Notes: generated from the letters alone by a model not told the origin. A stretch of DNA of 64,000 nt from Paenibacillus antri (GCF_005765165.1 NZ_VCIW01000002.1:481680-545679), one strand, 5' to 3'; numbered from the stretch's first letter, positions 28,580 to 38,675 are shown. Numbers and translations: made by a program.

Positions 28580-30106
28580 ATGAAGAGAAAATGCGGCTGG
28601 GTCGTTATGCCGTTTTTACTAACGCTCGTAATGACTGCCTGCGACGGGATCGCGCCGAGCGGCGACGATTCTTCGAACGTAAACAACGAGACCGGGAGCG
28701 CGGCCGCCGCAGGAGAAGAGCCGTATGAAATCGTATATGCCTACCCGATTTTCGAGAGCGTACCGGCGGATATCCAGTCGGTTCAAGACGAGATGAATAA
28801 AGTGATCCAAGCAAAAATAAACGCAACCGTGAAGCTGCTTCCGATCAGCAACAGCGCTTTCACAAATCAAATCAACCTCATGATGTCGGGCGGAGAGAAG
28901 CTGGATATGATCGTCATGCTGGGGAATTATAGCAACCAGGTTTCCAAAGGCGCCCTGTATCCGATCGGAAACATCATGGAGGAGAACGCGCAAGGCATCA
29001 TCGACGCGCTTGGCGAGGAGTACTATAACGCGACCAAAATAAACGGCATGAGCTACGGAGTACCCAGTATTCGGGATTTGGCGCAAGATTTTGGCTTCGT
29101 ATTGCGCAAAGATGTAGTGGACAAGCATGGGATCGATCTAAGCCAAGTTCGCGCCTTCGACGATTTCGAGAAAATTTTCAAAGTGATTAAAGAGAAAGAG
29201 CCGGGAATGGTCGGCGCAACCAATCTAGGGAACGGCTCGATCCTGTCCACTTACCGGTTTAACGACCCGCTCGGCAACGATCTCGGCGTGCTGCTCAATC
29301 ACGGTCTCGACGATCTGAAAGTCGTGAACTGGTTCGCATCGGAACAATACGAACGGATCGTGCGCAAGCTCCGGGAGTGGTATCTTGCGGGTTACCTGCC
29401 CAAAGATGCCGCGACCAATCCCGAGATGAATCAAGCCGTCGTTAAGTCCGGCATGGCGGCAGGGTGGTTGTCGGCGATGAAGCCCGGCTTCGAAGCGCAG
29501 GAAAGCCGGGGCGTCGGTACGGAGATGGTAGCCGTTCGCACGGCGCAAGCCGTCGCGAAGACGGATACGGTTACGAACGTAACGATCGGCGTCGCGACAA
29601 GCTCTCAAAATCCGGCCAAGACGCTTCAATTCCTGAACTTGATGTATACGGATAAGGAGATCGTGAACCTGATCGACTGGGGCATCGAAGGCAAACACTA
29701 TGTGAAAGTCGATGGTCGGGACAATGTGATTACGTACCCGGACGGCGTCACGGGCGAGAATGTAGGATACAAAAACTACAGCTGGATGCAGGGCAACCAG
29801 TTCTTATCTTACGTGTTCGAAGGCGACGATCCGGATGTTTATAAGAAAATGGAGGAATTCAACAAGTCGGCTGCGAAGTCGAAGGCTCTCGGCTTCACGT
29901 TCAACGGGGATGCGGTTAAGAACGAAGTCGCAGCGTGCACCGCCGTTCTGGAGCAATACCGGAGAGTGATAGAGAGCGGGGAAGTGAATGTCGACAAGAT
30001 GCTTCCCGAGTTTCTTAAGAAGCTTGAAGATGCCGGTATCGACAAGATCGTCGCGGAGAAGCAAAAGCAGCTAGACGCTTGGGCCGCTTCCAACGGGGTG
30101 AAATAG
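28580..30106 (+). CDS. Extracellular sugar-binding lipoprotein (first of two)
   Basis: A 508-residue solute-binding protein. The start at 28580 gives a signal peptide MKRKCGW...LLTLVMTAC, with lipobox Cys near residue 21, and then a Ser/Asn linker. The mature part shows ABC binding-protein features such as LDMIVMLGNY and GIATSSQNP-type loops and resembles LplA/YtcQ. It is anchored outside the membrane and should hand oligosaccharides to LplB/LplC-type permeases. GGGGGATGGAGC precedes the ATG. It directly follows the two-component genes and ends at a terminator, apart from the permease pair. Confidence 0.87.
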   Translation: MKRKCGWVVMPFLLTLVMTACDGIAPSGDDSSNVNNETGSAAAAGEEPYEIVYAYPIFESVPADIQSVQDEMNKVIQAKINATVKLLPISNSAFTNQINLMMSGGEKLDMIVMLGNYSNQVSKGALYPIGNIMEENAQGIIDALGEEYYNATKINGMSYGVPSIRDLAQDFGFVLRKDVVDKHGIDLSQVRAFDDFEKIFKVIKEKEPGMVGATNLGNGSILSTYRFNDPLGNDLGVLLNHGLDDLKVVNWFASEQYERIVRKLREWYLAGYLPKDAATNPEMNQAVVKSGMAAGWLSAMKPGFEAQESRGVGTEMVAVRTAQAVAKTDTVTNVTIGVATSSQNPAKTLQFLNLMYTDKEIVNLIDWGIEGKHYVKVDGRDNVITYPDGVTGENVGYKNYSWMQGNQFLSYVFEGDDPDVYKKMEEFNKSAAKSKALGFTFNGDAVKNEVAACTAVLEQYRRVIESGEVNVDKMLPEFLKKLEDAGIDKIVAEKQKQLDAWAASNGVK

Positions 30107-30140
30107 GCGTGACAAATCATATTCGAAAGAAAGCAATGCA

Positions 30141-30168
30141 GCCGGTCCCTCGCGGGGCCGGCTTTTTT
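30141..30168 (+). terminator. Intrinsic terminator
   Basis: GCCGGTCCC / GGGGCCGGC with TCGC loop and a six-T tail, 34 bases after the first binding-protein gene. Confidence 0.9.
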
Positions 30169-30242
30169 CGTCTTACAGACGTGCGGCCGTAAAGTCGAAC
30201 AGGTGCAACAAACAGGTCGAGTTCTGGGTAGTGATCGGCTAG

Positions 30243-30272
30243 GTCGAATCGTACAATGAAGTCAGATTCGAC
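30243..30272. repeat. Inverted repeat GTCGAATC-N14-GATTCGAC plus GTCGA direct repeats
   Basis: A perfect 8-base inverted repeat with 14-base spacing lies about 30 bases before the GH43 pseudogene start. Further GTCGA copies occur at 30194 and 30216. This may be the operator of the AraC-type regulator encoded upstream; binding is not shown. Confidence 0.4.
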
Positions 30273-30297
30273 AATTTTCACAGACGGGGGCTAGTAG

Positions 30298-31285
<988 letters not shown>

Positions 31286-31303
31286 AGCGAGGTTTATAAA
31301 AAC

Positions 31304-32263
31304 ATGACCAACGTAACCGCGAGGGTTTCAACCGATCCACCCAAGAAGATAAAGCAGGGAAGCTTCTTCCGGGTCATGGCCCAGCAGAAATACCTGTATT
31401 TTATGTCGATCCCCTTCGTCATCTGGGCGTTCGTATTCAGTTACCTGCCGCTGTGGGGCTGGACGATGGCTTTCCAGAAATTCCGGCCGGGTCGGGGATT
31501 CTTCGAGCAGGAGTGGGTCGGGTTCGACAACTTCCGCATGCTGTTCGAGGATCCGATGTTCTACCAGGTGCTGCGAAATACGCTGGCCATGAGCGTCCTA
31601 GGTCTCATCGCCGGCTTCACCGTTCCGATCCTGTTCGCCATCTTACTCAATGAGGTCCGGCAGATGGCGGTCAAACGGTTCGTTCAGACCATATCGTACC
31701 TGCCGCACTTCGTTTCCTGGGTCGTCGTGGCGGGCATCGTCTCGAAGATGCTGGCGACCGACGGCACAGTGAACGACCTGCTGCTGAGCTTGGGCCTGAT
31801 CGACGAGCCGATCCAATACTTGGCGAAGGGCAACCTGTTTTGGTTTATCGTCACGGGAGCGGAATTGTGGAAAGAGATGGGCTGGAACGCGATCATTTAC
31901 CTGGCGGCCATCGCCGGCATCTCGCCCGAACTGTACGAGGCGGCGAAAGTCGACGGCGCGAACCGGATACAACAGATTTGGCACGTCACGCTGCCGGGCA
32001 TCCGCACGACGTTCATCATCCTGCTGATCATGTCGATCGGCCACCTGATCAGCATCGGCTTCGAGAAGCAGTTCCTGCTCGGCAATACGCTGGTCAGCGA
32101 CTATTCTCAGGTGCTTGATCTATATGCGCTGAACTATGGCCTCAGCATGGGCCGATTCTCGTTCGGTACGGCGATTAACATGTTCAACTCCGCGATCAGC
32201 ATCGCTTTGCTGCTGGCGGCGAACGGAATATTCAAGCGTATGACGAAAGAAAGCATTTTCTAA
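31304..32263 (+). CDS. ABC sugar transporter permease, LplB type
   Basis: A 319-residue polytopic permease with six helices. The N-terminal IPFVIWAFVFSYLPLWGW is typical of LplB/YtcP-like proteins, and the EAA loop is EAAKVDGANRIQQIWHVTLPG near residue 213, the site that docks the ATPase. It carries polysaccharide breakdown products or modified oligosaccharides inward. It is followed 11 bases later by the partner permease. No ATPase gene is in the cluster. Confidence 0.93.
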   Translation: MTNVTARVSTDPPKKIKQGSFFRVMAQQKYLYFMSIPFVIWAFVFSYLPLWGWTMAFQKFRPGRGFFEQEWVGFDNFRMLFEDPMFYQVLRNTLAMSVLGLIAGFTVPILFAILLNEVRQMAVKRFVQTISYLPHFVSWVVVAGIVSKMLATDGTVNDLLLSLGLIDEPIQYLAKGNLFWFIVTGAELWKEMGWNAIIYLAAIAGISPELYEAAKVDGANRIQQIWHVTLPGIRTTFIILLIMSIGHLISIGFEKQFLLGNTLVSDYSQVLDLYALNYGLSMGRFSFGTAINMFNSAISIALLLAANGIFKRMTKESIF

Positions 32264-32274
32264 GGGGGACGCAC

Positions 32275-33171
32275 ATGACAATACGGCAAATGTTATCCGC
32301 GCGCTGGTCCCTATTCGACATCGTCGTCTACGTCGTCCTCGCCTTCGTAACGGTAATTACGCTGTACCCGTTCTTGAACGTGCTGGCGATCTCGCTCAAC
32401 GATTCGACCGACAGCGTGCGAGGCGGCCTCACGATCTTCCCGCGGCAATTCACGCTGAACAATTACGAGACGATCTTCGCCTTCAGCGGCTTGATCACGG
32501 GCCTGAAGATTTCGGTGCTGCGAACGGTCGTCGGCACGCTGCTCGGCTTGATCGCCGCTTCGATGCTGGCGTTCACGATCAGCCGGGTCGAATTCCAAGC
32601 GCGCCGGTTCGTCTCGACGTTCCTGGCGATGACCATGTACGTATCCGGCGGGTTAATACCGTTCTACATCCTGATCCGGGACCTGAACATGATGGGCACC
32701 TTCGCGGTGTACGTACTGCCCGGCCTTGTGAGCGCGTTCAATGTATTCATCATCCGCTCGTTCATCGACGGCATCCCGTTCGCGCTGCAGGAATCCGCGA
32801 AGCTGGACGGAGCGAACGACTGGACGATCTATTGGCGGGTGATCCTGCCGCTGACGAAGCCGGCGCTCGCGACGATCGCCTTGTTCCTCGCGGTCGGGCA
32901 ATGGAACGCCTGGTTCGACACGTACCTGTACAACGGGATGGCGCACCACCTGACGACGCTGCAATTCGAACTGATGAAAGTGCTGCAGAGCACGCAATTG
33001 AACGTCGACCAGTTCCGCGGCCAGAACATGAACGAGGTCATGCGCCGGATTTCGCCGGAATCGGTCCGAATGGCCATCACGATCGTCGTCACCGTGCCGA
33101 TCCTCGTCGTCTATCCGTTCCTGCAGCGGTATTTCGTGCAAGGCATGACGCTCGGCGCCGTCAAGGCGTAG
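32275..33171 (+). CDS. ABC sugar transporter permease, LplC type
   Basis: A 298-residue permease, the second subunit of the pair. It begins with a helix near residues 17-40 (VLAFVTVITLYPFLNVLAIS) and has the EAA loop ESAKLDGANDWTIYWRVILPL near residue 183. The terminal YPFLQRYFVQGMTLGAVKA is the usual end of LplC/YtcP proteins. AAGGGGGACGCAC precedes the ATG. Confidence 0.93.
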   Translation: MTIRQMLSARWSLFDIVVYVVLAFVTVITLYPFLNVLAISLNDSTDSVRGGLTIFPRQFTLNNYETIFAFSGLITGLKISVLRTVVGTLLGLIAASMLAFTISRVEFQARRFVSTFLAMTMYVSGGLIPFYILIRDLNMMGTFAVYVLPGLVSAFNVFIIRSFIDGIPFALQESAKLDGANDWTIYWRVILPLTKPALATIALFLAVGQWNAWFDTYLYNGMAHHLTTLQFELMKVLQSTQLNVDQFRGQNMNEVMRRISPESVRMAITIVVTVPILVVYPFLQRYFVQGMTLGAVKA

Positions 33172-33246
33172 CCGGGCAACCCACTCGGTATCGACAGGTT
33201 TCCTGTTCATACAATAAAGCCTTACATTTTAAGGGAGGTCTACAAT

Positions 33247-35001
33247 ATGTTCCAAGGTAAGAAAAGCAAAGCCGCAGCGCTGCTGACGGCATCCGCGCTC
33301 GGGATCGGGCTCCTGGCCGGCTGCGGCGGCGCCCAAGACAGCGGTAACGAAACAACGCCACCCGACAATGCTGCCGGTTCCGACGCAACCGCCGATACGG
33401 GAACGAATGCGGCGCCCGAAACGCTCGAACCCGTGACGTTCACGGCGTTCTTCTCGGATCCGAACCCGAACTGGAGCAACATGCAGGACGATGTTTCTAA
33501 GATACTTAAAGAAAAGACGGGCGTCACGCTCGAGGCGGAATTCGGCATCTCCGATCCGGCGCAGAAAATATCGCTCATGGCGGCTTCCGGCCAGTACCCG
33601 GACATCATCTCCGCGAAGGGCGATATCGGCAAGCTGGTGGACGCCGGCGGCGTGATCGACCTGACGGACCTGATCAACGAGCATGCGCCGAACATCAAGC
33701 GCGTTCTCGGTCCGTACTTGAACCGAGCGAAGTACACGACGGAAGATCAGTCCATCTATTCGATTCCGACCTGGGCGGCCGTGAACGAGACGAAATTCGT
33801 GGCAGGCGGCGGCTTCCAGCTGCAGCACCGCGTCGTGAAGGAAGCCGGCTTCCCGGAAATCCGCACGGTCGAGGATTTCGAGAAGGCCATCAAGGACTAT
33901 CTCGCCAAGTATCCGACCGATGAGAACGGGAACAAGAACATCGGCCTCTCGCTCAACTCCGACGACTGGCGCATGTATATCTCCGTCACGGACCCGGCGG
34001 CTGCCGCTACAGGCGGTACCTACGACGGCGAGTACTATGTCGACCAAGAGACGTATGAAGCGATCTATCATTTCCGCCGTCCGGTCGAGAAGGAATACTT
34101 CCGCTGGTTGAACGGCATGAACGCTCAAGGGCTGCTCGATCCGGACAGCTTCGTCCATAAGTATGACCAATACCTAGCGAAGATCGCTTCCGGTCGGGTC
34201 CTCGGCTTAATCGACCAAGACTGGGATTACGGCGACGGCGAGAAGGCGTTGGCGTCGGCAGGCAAGTTCGAGCAGACGTACGGCAATTATCCGGTTACCC
34301 TGAATAAGGATTTCAAGCAAGGCGACTTCTGGCCGACGGGCTTCATGGGCGGGTACGGCATCTCGATCTCCAGCACGGCGAAGGATCCGGTCCGCATCAT
34401 CAAGTTCCTGGACTACATGGCTTCCGACGAGTTCCAGATCCTCAACAACTGGGGCGTCGAAGGCAAGCATTATGTAATGGAAAACGGCAAACGCGTCGTT
34501 CCGGCGGAAGTGCAGGAGCGCATCAACAAGGACAATACGGCCTTCACGAAGGAATCCGGAATAGGGTTCTACTGGAACATGATGGTTCATTACGGCGACG
34601 GCGCGAAGGACCCGACCGGCAACTACTACACGAAGAACAACCCGGATCAAATTCCGCTCGGATACAGCGATGTCGAGAAGGAAGTGCTGGCGGCTTACGG
34701 CGCGACGACATGGAAGGATCTGTTCCCGAAAGAGGACGAATTCAAGGAGAAAACCTACGGGGCAGGTTGGAACATCCAGATTCCAGGCAGCGACGAAGTT
34801 TCTATCCTTGCGGAACGCATGAAGGATATTACATGGAAGCGGATCCCGCAAGCCGTCATGGCGAAGCCGGAGGAATTCGACAAAATCTGGGACGAATATC
34901 AGCAAGAATTGCTTAACGCGGGCGTGGAGAAGATGGAGAAGGGCTTCACGAAGTATGTGAAGGACCGTGTAGCGCTTTGGAGCGCCGATTCCGCAAAATA
35001 A
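33247..35001 (+). CDS. Extracellular sugar-binding lipoprotein, LplA type (second of two)
   Basis: A 584-residue lipoprotein with signal peptide and lipobox LLAGC (Cys near residue 25), then a Thr/Asn/Ala linker. The mature domain (PVTFTAFFSDPNPNW, FMGGYGISISSTAKDP, NNWGVEGKHYV) matches large LplA-type binding proteins. It lies downstream of both permease genes, the usual lplBCA order, with TAAGGGAGG ahead of the ATG. A terminator follows at 35017. Confidence 0.92.
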   Translation: MFQGKKSKAAALLTASALGIGLLAGCGGAQDSGNETTPPDNAAGSDATADTGTNAAPETLEPVTFTAFFSDPNPNWSNMQDDVSKILKEKTGVTLEAEFGISDPAQKISLMAASGQYPDIISAKGDIGKLVDAGGVIDLTDLINEHAPNIKRVLGPYLNRAKYTTEDQSIYSIPTWAAVNETKFVAGGGFQLQHRVVKEAGFPEIRTVEDFEKAIKDYLAKYPTDENGNKNIGLSLNSDDWRMYISVTDPAAAATGGTYDGEYYVDQETYEAIYHFRRPVEKEYFRWLNGMNAQGLLDPDSFVHKYDQYLAKIASGRVLGLIDQDWDYGDGEKALASAGKFEQTYGNYPVTLNKDFKQGDFWPTGFMGGYGISISSTAKDPVRIIKFLDYMASDEFQILNNWGVEGKHYVMENGKRVVPAEVQERINKDNTAFTKESGIGFYWNMMVHYGDGAKDPTGNYYTKNNPDQIPLGYSDVEKEVLAAYGATTWKDLFPKEDEFKEKTYGAGWNIQIPGSDEVSILAERMKDITWKRIPQAVMAKPEEFDKIWDEYQQELLNAGVEKMEKGFTKYVKDRVALWSADSAK

Positions 35002-35016
35002 TTACTCAACAGGGGG

Positions 35017-35056
35017 AACCAGCCGTCTCCGTTTGGGACAGCTGGTTTTCCTTTTT
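35017..35056 (+). terminator. Intrinsic terminator of the lpl-type operon
   Basis: AACCAGC / GCTGGTT outer stem with GTCTCC / GGGAC inner stem at 35017-35047, then TTTTCCTTTTT. Confidence 0.85.
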
Positions 35057-35204
35057 CATCGTAAGGAATAGGGTTGCGAAAATTTGGATAGCCGCCGATC
35101 CGGAGGGATCGGGTCGAATCGGGACGAAGCGATGAATAATAATAACCATTTTTTCAAACCATGAACCTGACGAGTCATGAATCCAAAAGTCAGGTGGGGT
35201 TGTT

Positions 35205-35963
35205 ATGAAAACGAAAGCATGGATCTTCATTACTGCGTTATTCCTCGTTGCCGGCTGTTCGAACGGGCCGGCGGCGAACGATCATGCCGGACCCGACCGA
35301 ACGAATGTCGGAACGCATGGGGCGGGGGCAGCGTCAAATCTAACGCAAGCATCGTCCATTACTTCGGAAGCCGCGAAGAAAACGTCGATGTCGATGCAGC
35401 AAGCCGCCAATAACGACGCCAATTGGTTGGATTGGCTTAACCTAGACAATCTATTGGGGAGAAACGCCCCGGGCCGGATCGCAGCTCCGCAGCAGCCTCC
35501 GGTTCAAAACGTAACTCCGCGGCAACCTCCGGCTCAAAACGTAACTCCGCAGCAACCTCCGGCTCGGAATGCCAATCCGCAGTCGTCCGGGGACGCCTCT
35601 CGATTTCCGCAGCAAGTGTTGGATTTGGTGAACAAGGAGAGAGCGAAAGCAGGGTTAAAGTCCCTTAGCATGAATAACGAGCTATCGAGAATGGCTATGG
35701 ACAAAGCGCAGGATATGATCAACAACAATTATTTCGATCACCAGTCTCCGACGTACGGATCTCCGTTCGATATGATGAACGCATACGGGATTTCCTATAA
35801 CACGGCGGCCGAAAACATTGCGAAAGGCCAGAGAAGCCCGACGGAAGTAATGAGTTCATGGATGAACAGTCAAGGCCATCGCGCGAATATTTTGAACGGC
35901 AGCTTCACGCAAATCGGAGTCGCCTATTATAACGGCGGGTGGGTTCAAGTCTTTATCGGGTAG
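35205..35963 (+). CDS. CAP/SCP-domain lipoprotein (YkwD-like)
   Basis: A 252-residue protein. The signal peptide ends in the lipobox VAGC (Cys19), followed by a Ser/Ala region and three Pro/Gln-rich repeats (about residues 95-124). The C-terminal CAP domain (residues about 135-250) shows VLDLVNKERAKAGL, YFDHQSPTYG, AAENIAKGQRSP and NSQGHRANILNGSF, with the His and Glu pairs of the family cavity. Similar bacterial proteins sit in cell walls and spore coats; their activity is unknown. GTGGGGTTGTT precedes the ATG. Confidence 0.9.
   Translation: MKTKAWIFITALFLVAGCSNGPAANDHAGPDRTNVGTHGAGAASNLTQASSITSEAAKKTSMSMQQAANNDANWLDWLNLDNLLGRNAPGRIAAPQQPPVQNVTPRQPPAQNVTPQQPPARNANPQSSGDASRFPQQVLDLVNKERAKAGLKSLSMNNELSRMAMDKAQDMINNNYFDHQSPTYGSPFDMMNAYGISYNTAAENIAKGQRSPTEVMSSWMNSQGHRANILNGSFTQIGVAYYNGGWVQVFIG
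35487..35576 (+). repeat. Three 30-base tandem repeats in the CAP gene linker
   Basis: Units at 35487-35516, 35517-35546 and 35547-35576 each begin CCGC-GCA-CCTCCGG and encode P-(Q/R)-Q-P-P-(V/A)-(Q/R)-N-(V/A)-(T/N). The first two differ at only a few bases, which suggests recent duplication and variable copy number. Confidence 0.85.
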
Positions 35964-35988
35964 CGCAGGACGACACAGGGTATTCGAG

Positions 35989-36023
35989 CGAGGCGACAGG
36001 GGAGATGCCCCCCTGTCGCCTCG
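35989..36023 (+). terminator. Hairpin terminator after the CAP gene
   Basis: A perfect 14-bp stem CGAGGCGACAGGGG / CCCCTGTCGCCTCG with a 7-base loop. The T tail is short (TTTCGTT), so termination strength is uncertain. Confidence 0.65.
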
Positions 36024-36111
36024 TTTCGTTGCGGAACTTCCGGCTTGCCGGCGGCGTCTTTACTATTATACGAATCTGCGAAGCGGCGACATTGCGGGAT
36101 CGGAGGGAGTC

Positions 36112-36441
36112 ATGTTGAGGAGCGTATTAGGTCATGCAGCTTACGCGGTTGTTTTATCAGTTGTTTCATTCGTATTTTACTGGGTTCTAAAGATGTGGAT
36201 CGTCATGGGGCGTTTTACGGCGGCGGATGCCCCTCCGGGCGATATCAGCACTTTGGAAAAGGCGTTTTATAGCTATGTCGTTCCTGTCGGCTACGGAATG
36301 TTCATGATCGGATTATCGTTAGGGTTCCGTCGGATATCGAGAACATCCTCGGTCACGATAAGCGCCATTTTCATATTCGGAATGAACGCAGCGATCGTTT
36401 TATATTTCATTACACGATTCAAGGGTTTGGCATTCGGTTAA
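36112..36441 (+). CDS. Small membrane protein, unknown
   Basis: A 109-residue protein with three predicted helices: about residues 8-30 (AYAVVLSVVSFVFYWVLKMW), 55-75 (YVVPVGYGMFMIGLSLGF) and 84-102 (TISAIFIFGMNAAIVLYFI). CGGAGGGAGTC stands just before the ATG, a good ribosome site, so it is probably real. I recognise no family. It is converging on the SDR gene and has no obvious partner. Confidence 0.65.
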   Translation: MLRSVLGHAAYAVVLSVVSFVFYWVLKMWIVMGRFTAADAPPGDISTLEKAFYSYVVPVGYGMFMIGLSLGFRRISRTSSVTISAIFIFGMNAAIVLYFITRFKGLAFG

Positions 36442-36495
36442 AGGGGAAATCCACCCGGCGATGCGGTCGCATTACCGGGTGATTCCCAATACGCA

Positions 36496-37260
36496 TCAGA
36501 GCTGCTGTCCGCCGGACGCTTCCAGACGGACCCCGTTCACCCAGCCCATCTCTTCGGAGCACAAGGCCGCAACGACCCCGCCGATATCGTCGGCTTCTCC
36601 GACCCTGCCTAACGCGGTACGAGAGCCTATATAATCTCTCATCTCGCCATTGTCTCTTACCGCCCCGCCGCCAAAATCCGTAGCGATCGCGCCCGGCGCG
36701 ACCACGTTGACGCGAATGCCCCTCTTTCCCCATTCCTGGGCCATGTATTTCGTCAAAATCTCGATCGCGCCCTTCATCGCCGCGTACGCCCCGAAGCCCT
36801 CGATCACAAAGCGAGTCAAGCCCGTTGAAATATTGACGACTCTTCCATTGTCGGCAATGCGGGGAAACAGCTTCTGCGACAGGAAAAAGACGCCCTTGAA
36901 CTGCACTTTAAGCAGGTTGTCGAATTGTTCTTCCGTCGTTTCCTCGATAGAAGCATGAACTCCGAATCCCGCATTGTTGACCAATATATCGAATTGCTCG
37001 CGATTCCATGTTTCGTTCAACACGCCGGACAGCCGGGAGACGAACGAATCGAAGGAAGCAACATCGCCGGCATCCAGCTGCAGCGCAACGGCCTTACCGC
37101 CATTGCGTTCGATTTCTTCGACGACCTTCTCCGCCTCCTCCTTCCGGGAAAGATAGGTGATGATGACGTCGAAGCCTTTGTGCGAGAGCGCGATAGCGGA
37201 GTTTTTGCCGAGCCCGCGGCTGCCGCCTGTAACGAGCGCGATCTTTCGAGTGGTAGTCAT
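36496..37260 (-). CDS. Short-chain dehydrogenase/reductase
   Basis: A 254-residue classical SDR. The cofactor motif TGGSRGLG is at residues 11-18, NNAG sits near 91, the catalytic Ser is in NISTG and YAAMK supplies Tyr and Lys near residues 158-162. It should reduce or oxidise a small carbonyl/alcohol with NAD(P); the substrate is unknown. The upstream promoter has a 19-base spacer with a dyad, the mark of MerR-type activation, and the divergent gene encodes a MerR protein. Confidence 0.92.
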   Translation of the reverse strand: MTTTRKIALVTGGSRGLGKNSAIALSHKGFDVIITYLSRKEEAEKVVEEIERNGGKAVALQLDAGDVASFDSFVSRLSGVLNETWNREQFDILVNNAGFGVHASIEETTEEQFDNLLKVQFKGVFFLSQKLFPRIADNGRVVNISTGLTRFVIEGFGAYAAMKGAIEILTKYMAQEWGKRGIRVNVVAPGAIATDFGGGAVRDNGEMRDYIGSRTALGRVGEADDIGGVVAALCSEEMGWVNGVRLEASGGQQL

Positions 37261-37327
37261 GGATATTTGGCTCCTTTGGGTTATGATTGTCGACCGCTTG
37301 ATATGTTGCGATCCGCGATCTAAAGTG

Positions 37328-37358
37328 AGTATAGATGCTCGAGTTAACTCTAGGTCAA
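37328..37358 (-). promoter_or_regulatory. MerR-type promoter of the SDR gene with dyad operator
   Basis: On the minus strand, TTGACC (37353-37358) and TATACT (37328-37333) are separated by exactly 19 bases. The spacer contains CTAGAGTTAACTCGAG (37338-37353), a dyad with perfect core GAGTTAACTC. Overlong 19-base spacers with central dyads are the hallmark of promoters that MerR activators twist into shape. The operator is also 20 bases before the merR-family start, allowing autoregulation. Confidence 0.8.
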
Positions 37359-37372
37359 GAGGTGGCGCGAAA

Positions 37373-37777
37373 ATGAATTATTCCATTCAAGAGGTTGCGA
37401 ACCGATTCAACCTGTCCATCCACACGCTTCGCTACTATGATAAAGAAGGGTTAATGCCCTTTATCGGGAGGGACCCATCCGGCAACCGGGTGTTCACCGA
37501 CTCGGATCTCAACTGGGTAGCTATGATTTGCTGTTTGAAGGATACGGGGATGTCGATCAAAGAAATGAAGCTGTACGCGGACTTGTGCGTGCGGGGCATG
37601 CAATCGATCGGCGAACGGAAAGAGATGCTCGCCGCTCATCGGAAACAAGTCTTACAGCAGATCGAAGCTTTGAAGAAACACGTCGAGCTGATCGATTCGA
37701 AAATCGAGGTCTACGATCATCCGGAGTTGGCTCAACAATTGTACGGAAACCTCGATCATACGTCAGAAGAAACTTAA
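37373..37777 (+). CDS. MerR family transcriptional regulator
   Basis: A 134-residue protein. The N-terminal MerR helix-turn-helix is SIQEVANRFNLSIHTLRYYDKEGLMPF with wing GNRVFTDSDLNWV, followed by a dimerisation helix (residues about 80-118). No cysteine cluster typical of metal sensors is seen in the C-terminal part, so a small organic or redox signal is likelier. The ATG at 37373 follows AAGAGGTGGCG; earlier in-frame starts would run through the operator. It is divergent from, and probably activates, the SDR gene. Confidence 0.92.
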   Translation: MNYSIQEVANRFNLSIHTLRYYDKEGLMPFIGRDPSGNRVFTDSDLNWVAMICCLKDTGMSIKEMKLYADLCVRGMQSIGERKEMLAAHRKQVLQQIEALKKHVELIDSKIEVYDHPELAQQLYGNLDHTSEET

Positions 37778-37806
37778 CATGAGTTGAAGAGAAAGGATTG
37801 GGAACG

Positions 37807-38136
37807 ATGGCAACCATAGAAGATTTTTCGAAGTTAGACATTCGGATCGGAACGGTAATGAAAGCGGAGCCGTTCCCGGAAGCTCGAAAGCCTGCGATCA
37901 AATTAGAGATCGACTTCGGCGAAATCGGGATGAAACGATCTTCCGCTCAAATCGGGAAAAGATACGACCCGGAACGACTCATCGGTCGACAAGTGGTCGC
38001 GGTCGTTAACTTCCCGGTTCGGCGCATCGCCGGTTTCGAATCCGAAGTGTTGGTCCTCGGCGGCGTCCCGGGGGAGGGCGACGTCGTGCTGTTGAGACCG
38101 GACGAACCGGTCAAGAACGGTACGACCATCGCTTAA
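37807..38136 (+). CDS. csaA: CsaA-type tRNA-binding domain protein
   Basis: A 109-residue OB-fold protein. [32 protein letters not shown] and the terminal [18 protein letters not shown] are characteristic of CsaA, a dimeric chaperone-like protein linked to secretion that has a tRNA-binding fold. The ATG at 37807 follows AAAGGATTGG. It is 29 bases after the merR-like stop, so it may share its transcript. Confidence 0.93.
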   Translation: MATIEDFSKLDIRIGTVMKAEPFPEARKPAIKLEIDFGEIGMKRSSAQIGKRYDPERLIGRQVVAVVNFPVRRIAGFESEVLVLGGVPGEGDVVLLRPDEPVKNGTTIA

Positions 38137-38206
38137 AGAGGGCTTCGTAACACTTCCGCTTCGCCTACAATATGATGTGTCGAGAACAATCAAATGAGGT
38201 GAGCCG

Positions 38207-38650
38207 ATGGCAGTCGTAAAAGCCAGGAGCAGGGATATTGACATGTTGGCGAGGTTGCTGCGAGCCGAAGCGGAAGGCGAAGGCGAAATGGGAATGCTCC
38301 TTGTCGGAAATGTGGGGATTAACCGAATCCGATCGAATTGCTCCGATTTCAAAGGCCTCCGAACCATTCCGCAGATGATTAACCAGCCGCATGCGTTCGA
38401 AGCGCTGCTTCATGGCTTGTATTATCAAAAGGCTAGAGAGAAAGAACGGCGGTTGGCCCAGCGGGTCGTGAACGGGGAGCGGTTCTGGCCGGCCAAATTT
38501 TCCCTGTGGTATTTTCGTCCGGGAACGATCGAGGCGCCCCTGCCATGTCCGGCCACTTGGTATGATCAACCGCACGTAGGAAGATACAAGCTCCACTGCT
38601 TTTATCAGCCGACCGGCGAAGAATGCGAAAATGTATATAATATTTATTGA
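38207..38650 (+). CDS. cwlJ: Cell wall hydrolase, CwlJ/SleB family
   Basis: A 147-residue protein made only of the hydrolase_2 domain. The catalytic Glu is in LLRAEAEGEGEMGM, with GNVGINRI and WYFRPGTIEAP following. It has no signal peptide or peptidoglycan-binding repeats, like CwlJ, which degrades spore cortex during germination. TGAGGTGAGCCG precedes the ATG. A terminator follows. Confidence 0.88.
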   Translation: MAVVKARSRDIDMLARLLRAEAEGEGEMGMLLVGNVGINRIRSNCSDFKGLRTIPQMINQPHAFEALLHGLYYQKAREKERRLAQRVVNGERFWPAKFSLWYFRPGTIEAPLPCPATWYDQPHVGRYKLHCFYQPTGEECENVYNIY

Positions 38651-38675
38651 TTCGAAAATGATTCCATCGAAATCC

